Assembly (NCBI GenBank): GCA_024639445.1
Contig: JAHEIJ010000006.1
Span: forward strand, 1 to 18,616
DNA from: Gammaproteobacteria bacterium
GTDB taxonomy: Bacteria; Pseudomonadota; Gammaproteobacteria; UBA6429; Thiohalophilaceae
Length of the DNA: 18,616 nucleotides
Direction: 5' to 3'
In this document: positions 14,286 through 18,616 of the stretch, piece after piece
How the letters are laid out: each line of letters opens with the position of its first letter
How positions within the stretch are numbered: position 1 is the first letter of the stretch
Program-made: the position numbers and the translations under genes
Notes under the pieces: model-generated
Seen by the model: the letters and a program-made list of their open reading frames with translations, nothing else
Told to the model about the DNA's origin: nothing
The model's database searches: none

Positions 14286-16310
14286 TTACTTCACCCGCAT
14301 ACCCGGTTGCGCGCCCTCATCGGGATGCAGTACCCAGAGGTCTTTGCCGCCAGGACCGGCTGCCAACACCATTCCCTCGGAAAGACCAAAGCGCATTTTG
14401 CGTGGCTTTAGATTGGCCACCATCACCGTGAGTTTGCCTTCCAGGTCTTCCGGTTGATAGGCGGATTTGATACCGGCGAAGACATTACGGGTCTCGTTGC
14501 CAATATCGAGTGTCAGTTGTAACAGTTTGTCGGCGCCTTCGACGTGTTCCGCCTTGACGATACGCGCAATGCGCAAATCGATCCTGGCGAAATCATCAAA
14601 TTCGATTTGATCAGCAATCGGTTCAATGTTGCTGTCGGCCAATTTTTGTTGGGTGGCTTGCAGGTTTTCTTTGGAGGCATCAACCATAGCGTCAACCTTG
14701 TCTTTTTCAACTCGGGTCATGAGAGGTTTGAATTTATTAATAGTATGCTTTGTCAGAGGTGTACGGACGTCTTGCCATACAAGTGGCTCGATATTTAAAA
14801 AAGCTTCCGATGCTTCGGCCAGCTTGGGTAGCACGGGTTTTAAATAAGTAACCAACGCGCGAAACAGGTTAAGGCCCACGCTGCAAACGTCTTGTACTTG
14901 CTGGTCTTTACCGTCCTGTTTAGCAAGAACCCAGGGCTTTTGGGTATCAATGTATTGATTAGCATGATCCGCCAGGGTCATGATTTCACGCACCGCATGA
15001 CTGAACTCACGGTTTTCATACAGCGCAGCAATGTGGTCACTGGCCTCTATAAATCGGGCATACAACTCAGGTTCGGCAATCTTCTCAGACAATTGACCGG
15101 CAAACTTCTTATTAATGAACCCGGCACAGCGACTGGCAATATTGACGACTTTCCCTACCAGATCGGAGTTGACCCGTTGTTGGAAGTCCTCCAGGTTTAG
15201 ATCGATATCATCAATACCGTTACCGAGTTTGGCGGCGAAGTAGTAGCGCAGGTATTCCGGGTTTAATTGCTGCAGATAAGTGCGGGCGGTGATGAAGGTG
15301 CCACGCGACTTGGACATCTTTTGCCCGTTTACGGTGAGAAAGCCATGACAGAATACCGCGGTGGGTGTGCGGTAACCGCTACCGGCCAGCATGGCGGGCC
15401 AGAACAGGGTATGAAAATAAGCGATGTCCTTGCCGATGAAGTGAAACACTTCATGCTGGCTATCCTTGTCCCACCAGGCATTAAAGTCGATGCCGTGGCG
15501 GTCACAGTATTGCTTGAAGCTGGCCATGTAACCAATGGGCGCATCCAGCCAGACATAGAAATACTTGCCGGGGGCATCGGGAATTTCAAAACCAAAGTAA
15601 GGCGCATCCCGTGAGATATCCCAGTCCTGCAGACCGGCTTCGAACCATTCGTTCAGTTTATTGGCGATTTCGGGCTGGGTATGTTCGCCTTGTGTCCATG
15701 CCTGCAACATGGCTTCAAAATTCCCCAGTTTGAAGAAGAAATGTTCCGATTCTCTTTCGATGGGGGTAGCGCCGGAGATCACTGACACCGGGTTTTTCAA
15801 CTCGGTAGGTGAATAGGTGGCACCACAAACCTCACAATTATCACCATACTGATCCGCGGCGCCACAGCGGGGACACTCGCCCTTGATAAAGCGATCCGGC
15901 AGGAACATTTCCTTGAGCGGATCGTAGGCCTGCTTGATAGTGCGGCTGTGAATATGCCCGGCATTCTTCAAGCGGCCGTAAATAGTTTCCGCCAGCTGCC
16001 GGTTCTCCTCAGAGTGAGTGCTGTGGTAATTATCAAACTCGACGTGGAAATCCGCGAAATCGGCACGATGCTCCCGGTCGGTGCGAGCAACCAGTTCTTC
16101 CGGCGAAATGCCCTCGTTCTGGGCGCGCAGCATGATCGGGGTGCCGTGGGCATCGTCAGCGCAGACATAAATGGTCTGATGACCTTGCATCTTCTGAAAG
16201 CGCACCCATATATCGGTTTGAATGTATTCCACCAGGTGGCCCAGATGAATGGAGCCATTGGCGTAGGGTAGCGCGCTGGTGACAAGGAGCTGTCGTGGAT
16301 TGTTTGGCAT
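14286..16310 (-). CDS. metG: Methionyl-tRNA synthetase
   Basis: This 674-residue cytosolic class I aminoacyl-tRNA synthetase charges tRNA-Met. The HIGH-like motif appears as HLGH (22-25) in ALPYANGSIHLGHLVEYIQTD. The zinc knuckle has C146-X2-C149 and C159-X2-C162. KMSKS is at 331-335. The C-terminal EMAP/Trbp111-type tRNA-binding and dimerisation domain occupies about 572-674 (FARIDLRIARIVKAEHVEGADKL), so it is the long dimeric form seen in E. coli. The ATG at 16308-16310 has no strong ribosome binding site. It is divergent from apbC, a conserved gammaproteobacterial pair. Confidence 0.98.
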   Translation of the reverse strand: MPNNPRQLLVTSALPYANGSIHLGHLVEYIQTDIWVRFQKMQGHQTIYVCADDAHGTPIMLRAQNEGISPEELVARTDREHRADFADFHVEFDNYHSTHSEENRQLAETIYGRLKNAGHIHSRTIKQAYDPLKEMFLPDRFIKGECPRCGAADQYGDNCEVCGATYSPTELKNPVSVISGATPIERESEHFFFKLGNFEAMLQAWTQGEHTQPEIANKLNEWFEAGLQDWDISRDAPYFGFEIPDAPGKYFYVWLDAPIGYMASFKQYCDRHGIDFNAWWDKDSQHEVFHFIGKDIAYFHTLFWPAMLAGSGYRTPTAVFCHGFLTVNGQKMSKSRGTFITARTYLQQLNPEYLRYYFAAKLGNGIDDIDLNLEDFQQRVNSDLVGKVVNIASRCAGFINKKFAGQLSEKIAEPELYARFIEASDHIAALYENREFSHAVREIMTLADHANQYIDTQKPWVLAKQDGKDQQVQDVCSVGLNLFRALVTYLKPVLPKLAEASEAFLNIEPLVWQDVRTPLTKHTINKFKPLMTRVEKDKVDAMVDASKENLQATQQKLADSNIEPIADQIEFDDFARIDLRIARIVKAEHVEGADKLLQLTLDIGNETRNVFAGIKSAYQPEDLEGKLTVMVANLKPRKMRFGLSEGMVLAAGPGGKDLWVLHPDEGAQPGMRVK

Positions 16311-16524
16311 CGGTTACATATTATTGTTTTTTAAAGAAAAATAGACCGGTCATCGTTCAGCAGGCTGTAAGGGCGATGTCTGACGCGGGGTTCCGGGGCT
16401 GTTGACATGACCTATTTTACGCGAATTAGAACTTAGCGTGGAATTTGTGTAATATTGCGACCCCTGAGTAATTAGTTAATCAAAATACTTGGTTATTTAA
16501 CCATGCAATTAGTAGGAGATTCAC
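16311..16524. promoter_or_regulatory. Divergent metG / apbC intergenic region
   Basis: This 214-bp gap must hold promoters for both genes. For apbC the best -10 is TAATAT (16450-16455), with a poor -35 (TTAGAA, 18-bp spacer). A consensus TTGACA at 16402-16407 lacks a partner at 16-18 bp. A 14-bp dyad TGGTTA-TT-TAACCA lies at 16490-16503, just upstream of the apbC ribosome binding site (AGGAG, about 16514). An 8-bp palindrome GACCGGTC lies at 16344-16351. No confident metG promoter was found. Confidence 0.4.
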
Positions 16525-17616
16525 ATGGCTGACGTGTCCCAAACCCAGGTCGAAGAAGCGCTGAAAACCTTTATCGATCCGTATCTGGAAACTGATCTGG
16601 TCAGTGCCAAGGCCATTAAGAAAATCAAAGTCGATGGCGACAAGGTTACTGTTGACGTGGTGCTGGGTTATCCGGCCGATGGCTACAAGGCTGAACTGAG
16701 CGGTAAATTGAAAGAGAAGGTAGAAGCACTGGATGGTGTCTCGGAAGCCAGCATTAACATTTCCCACAAGATCGATGCGCATGAAGCCCAGAAAGGGGTC
16801 AACAGCATTCCTGGTGTGAAGAATATCATTGCCATTGCTTCCGGTAAGGGCGGGGTGGGCAAATCCACCACAGCCGTGAACCTGGCACTGGCACTGTCAG
16901 CCGAAGGCGCCACGGTCGGGATTCTGGATGCCGACATCTATGGCCCCAGCCAGCCGCGTATGCTTGGTGTGCACCAGCAGCCGGAATCCAGCGATGGCAA
17001 GAGCCTGGAACCGCTCAATAGTTACCACATTCAGTCCATGTCCATTGGCTACCTCATCGATGAGGAAACCCCGATGATATGGCGTGGCCCGATGGTGACG
17101 CAGGCTCTGGAGCAACTGTTGAACGATACCAAATGGAAAGATGTGGACTACCTCATCATAGATTTGCCGCCGGGTACGGGTGACACCCAATTGACCCTGG
17201 CGCAGAAGGTGCCGGTATCCGGCGCTGTGATTGTCACCACACCTCAGGACATCGCCCTGCTTGACGCCCGCAAGGGCTTGAAGATGTTCGAAAAGGTAGA
17301 AGTACCTGTTCTAGGCATTATTGAAAACATGAGCATTCATATATGCTCCAGTTGCGGACATGAAGAGTACATCTTTGGTCAAGGCGGGGGTGAACGTATG
17401 GCAGAACAGCATGATGTGGATTTGCTGGGCGCCTTGCCGTTGGATATGTCAATTCGCGAAGGCACGGATGAAGGTAAACCCACGGTGGTTGCCGATCCGG
17501 ATGGCCGTATCACCGAGATCTACCGGGACATTGCCCGTCGTATGGCCGCTAAGTTGTCCCTGAAGGCAAAAGACTTCAGCGGCAGTTTCCCCAAGATCGT
17601 TATTCAGAACAATTAA
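16525..17616 (+). CDS. apbC: Mrp/ApbC family Fe-S cluster carrier ATPase
   Basis: This is a 363-residue cytosolic P-loop protein of the Mrp/NBP35 group that carries and transfers [4Fe-4S] clusters. An N-terminal DUF59/MIP18-like domain (about 5-85) precedes the ATPase. The deviant Walker A is SGKGGVGKSTT (106-116), with the signature Lys108. LDADIYGPSQPRMLG and LIIDLPPGTGDTQLTL follow. The cluster-binding CxxC is CSSC at 274-277. ATG at 16525-16527 has AGGAG 7 nt upstream. It is divergent from metG and is followed by a terminator and then dcd, an order also found in other gammaproteobacteria. Called mrp in some annotations. Confidence 0.96.
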   Translation: MADVSQTQVEEALKTFIDPYLETDLVSAKAIKKIKVDGDKVTVDVVLGYPADGYKAELSGKLKEKVEALDGVSEASINISHKIDAHEAQKGVNSIPGVKNIIAIASGKGGVGKSTTAVNLALALSAEGATVGILDADIYGPSQPRMLGVHQQPESSDGKSLEPLNSYHIQSMSIGYLIDEETPMIWRGPMVTQALEQLLNDTKWKDVDYLIIDLPPGTGDTQLTLAQKVPVSGAVIVTTPQDIALLDARKGLKMFEKVEVPVLGIIENMSIHICSSCGHEEYIFGQGGGERMAEQHDVDLLGALPLDMSIREGTDEGKPTVVADPDGRITEIYRDIARRMAAKLSLKAKDFSGSFPKIVIQNN

Positions 17617-17635
17617 TTATTCTGGATATATTCAT

Positions 17636-17666
17636 AAAAAGGCGTCGTATATCGGCGCTTTTTTTT
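17636..17666 (+). terminator. Rho-independent terminator after apbC
   Basis: AAAAAGGCGTCG pairs with CGGCGCTTTTTT around a TATAT loop (12 pairs, two of them G-T), and the run of eight T residues ends at 17666. It lies 20 bp past the apbC stop and separates it from dcd. Confidence 0.85.
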
Positions 17667-17798
17667 GTTAGTGAATTTTTCCGTTTGAACTCGTCGCCGT
17701 CTGTTTGTGGGAGGAAGTGTGATATATTTCCCGACCTTATAGAATCCTCACGGGTTTACTGAAGTACGATTCCTGTATTCCAAAGGCATTTAAGCACT

Positions 17799-18365
17799 AT
17801 GAGTATCAAGGCGGATAAATGGATTAAACGTATGGCCGAAGGGCACGGCATGATCGAACCCTATGAGCCAGGGCAGGTGAGAGAAACCAATGGCAATCGG
17901 ATCGTTTCTTATGGAACTTCCAGTTATGGCTATGATGTACGCTGTTCCGATGAATTCAAGATTTTCACCAACATCAATTCGGCGGTGGTTGATCCGAAAG
18001 ACTTCGATCACCAGAGCTTCGTGGACTTCAAGGGGGATGTTTGTATTATCCCGCCCAACTCCTTTGCGCTGGCACGCACGGTGGAATTTTTTCGTATCCC
18101 TCGCAGTGTGTTGACCATTTGCCTGGGGAAATCCACCTATGCCCGTTGCGGCATTATCGTGAATGTCACCCCCCTGGAACCGGAGTGGGAAGGGCACGTC
18201 ACCCTGGAATTTTCCAACACCACTCCGTTGCCGGCAAAAATTTACGCCAATGAAGGCGTGGCACAAATGTTGTTCTATGAATCCGATGAGGTCTGTGAAA
18301 CTTCCTACAAGGACCGGGGGGGGAAGTACCAGGGACAGACCGGGGTTACCCTGCCGAAAGCCTGA
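17799..18365 (+). CDS. dcd: dCTP deaminase
   Basis: This 188-residue trimeric enzyme converts dCTP to dUTP, feeding dTMP synthesis. Family blocks seen are MSIKADKWIKRMAEGHGMIEP at the start (broken here by one family-typical variant), SSYGYDVRCSDEFKIF, the nucleotide-binding GKSTYARCG (110-118), and EGHVTLEFSN with the catalytic Glu137 (E138 in E. coli numbering). The C-terminus KYQGQTGVTLPKA closes over the triphosphate and is intact. Length matches the usual 188-193. ATG at 17799-17801 has AAAGG about 11 nt upstream. No strong promoter is evident in the 130 bp between the apbC terminator and this start. It converges with purN 13 bp away. Confidence 0.97.
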   Translation: MSIKADKWIKRMAEGHGMIEPYEPGQVRETNGNRIVSYGTSSYGYDVRCSDEFKIFTNINSAVVDPKDFDHQSFVDFKGDVCIIPPNSFALARTVEFFRIPRSVLTICLGKSTYARCGIIVNVTPLEPEWEGHVTLEFSNTTPLPAKIYANEGVAQMLFYESDEVCETSYKDRGGKYQGQTGVTLPKA

Positions 18366-18378
18366 TTCAGCCCGGCTA

Positions 18379-18615
18379 TTATTTGGCCTGCTGTTCAGGA
18401 ACGGGTTGGTACTGCTGTTGTTCCCGGGACATGAGCTTACCGTCGAGCTTCACAGCATCACCCTCCAACGCCAAACGTTTTTCCGCGAACCAACGAATCA
18501 CCAGGGGATAGATTACGTGTTCCTGTTGGTGTATTCGCTGCGCCAGATCATCGGCGCTGTCACCAGGATGAACCGGCACCTCGGCTTGTAAGATCACCGG
18601 CCCGCCATCCAGTTC
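18379..18615 (-). CDS. purN: Phosphoribosylglycinamide formyltransferase, C-terminal end (5' part outside window)
   Basis: This folate-dependent enzyme formylates GAR in purine synthesis. Only the last 78 residues lie in the window, and the frame is open to the right edge. The visible part begins ELDGGPVILQAEVPVHPGD, then DLAQRIHQQEHVIYPLVIRWFAE, the typical C-terminal region of PurN, followed by a short Gln-rich tail (SREQQQYQPVPEQQAK). The catalytic Asn/His/Asp region is mostly outside. The stop lies 13 bp from the dcd stop (convergent), with no clear terminator between them. Confidence 0.93.
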   Translation of the reverse strand, partial: ELDGGPVILQAEVPVHPGDSADDLAQRIHQQEHVIYPLVIRWFAEKRLALEGDAVKLDGKLMSREQQQYQPVPEQQAK

Positions 18616-18616
18616 C

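Noticed and set aside
16402..16407. Consensus TTGACA as the -35 of the apbC promoter
   Set aside because: No -10 hexamer with more than two matches lies at 16-18 bp spacing.

Overview
The window looks like chromosomal DNA of a free-living gammaproteobacterium. The linkages metG/apbC(mrp) divergent pair, rnfABCDGE-nth and nth-DUF1841 are all gammaproteobacterial gene orders. No rRNA, tRNA, IS element, phage gene or CRISPR array is visible. A species cannot be assigned from the sequence alone.

Layout. On the + strand, 1-865 is the 3' part of argG. It is followed at 925-3729 by a large membrane protein with PAS-PAS-GGDEF-EAL domains. A convergent hairpin at 3708-3728 separates it from a long minus-strand block that runs from metG (about 16.3 kb) down to 3.7 kb. 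Read in the direction of transcription, this block is metG; rnfA-B-C-D-G-E, a tightly packed operon whose genes overlap or nearly abut; nth; DUF1841; an ECF sigma factor with its RskA-like membrane anti-sigma; and hvfA-B-C plus a DoxX-type gene. On the right, apbC and dcd read rightwards and the 3' end of purN comes in from the right edge.

The most interesting region is 3745-7727. A secreted precursor peptide with eight EGKCG motifs in four tandem pairs is followed by a DUF692/MNIO iron oxidase (HvfB), a DUF2063 partner (HvfC) and a DoxX membrane protein. This is the gene set of the recently described copper-responsive Hvf/bufferin ribosomally made, post-translationally modified peptides. The family is therefore known, but several details here look worth study: an exact 48-bp repeat duplication in the peptide gene, a strong 9-bp hairpin at the 5' end of its leader, an ECF-type promoter candidate with the matching sigma/anti-sigma pair immediately upstream, and the coupling of that sigma gene to a housekeeping DUF1841 gene.

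The remaining genes are housekeeping: arginine synthesis, Rnf electron transport (NADH:ferredoxin or SoxR-reducing type), base-excision repair, Met-tRNA charging, Fe-S carrier, dCTP deamination and purine synthesis. Two further regulatory observations are a perfect 11-bp dyad with a TATAAT box in front of the GGDEF-EAL gene, and an FNR/ANR-like box in front of rnfA.
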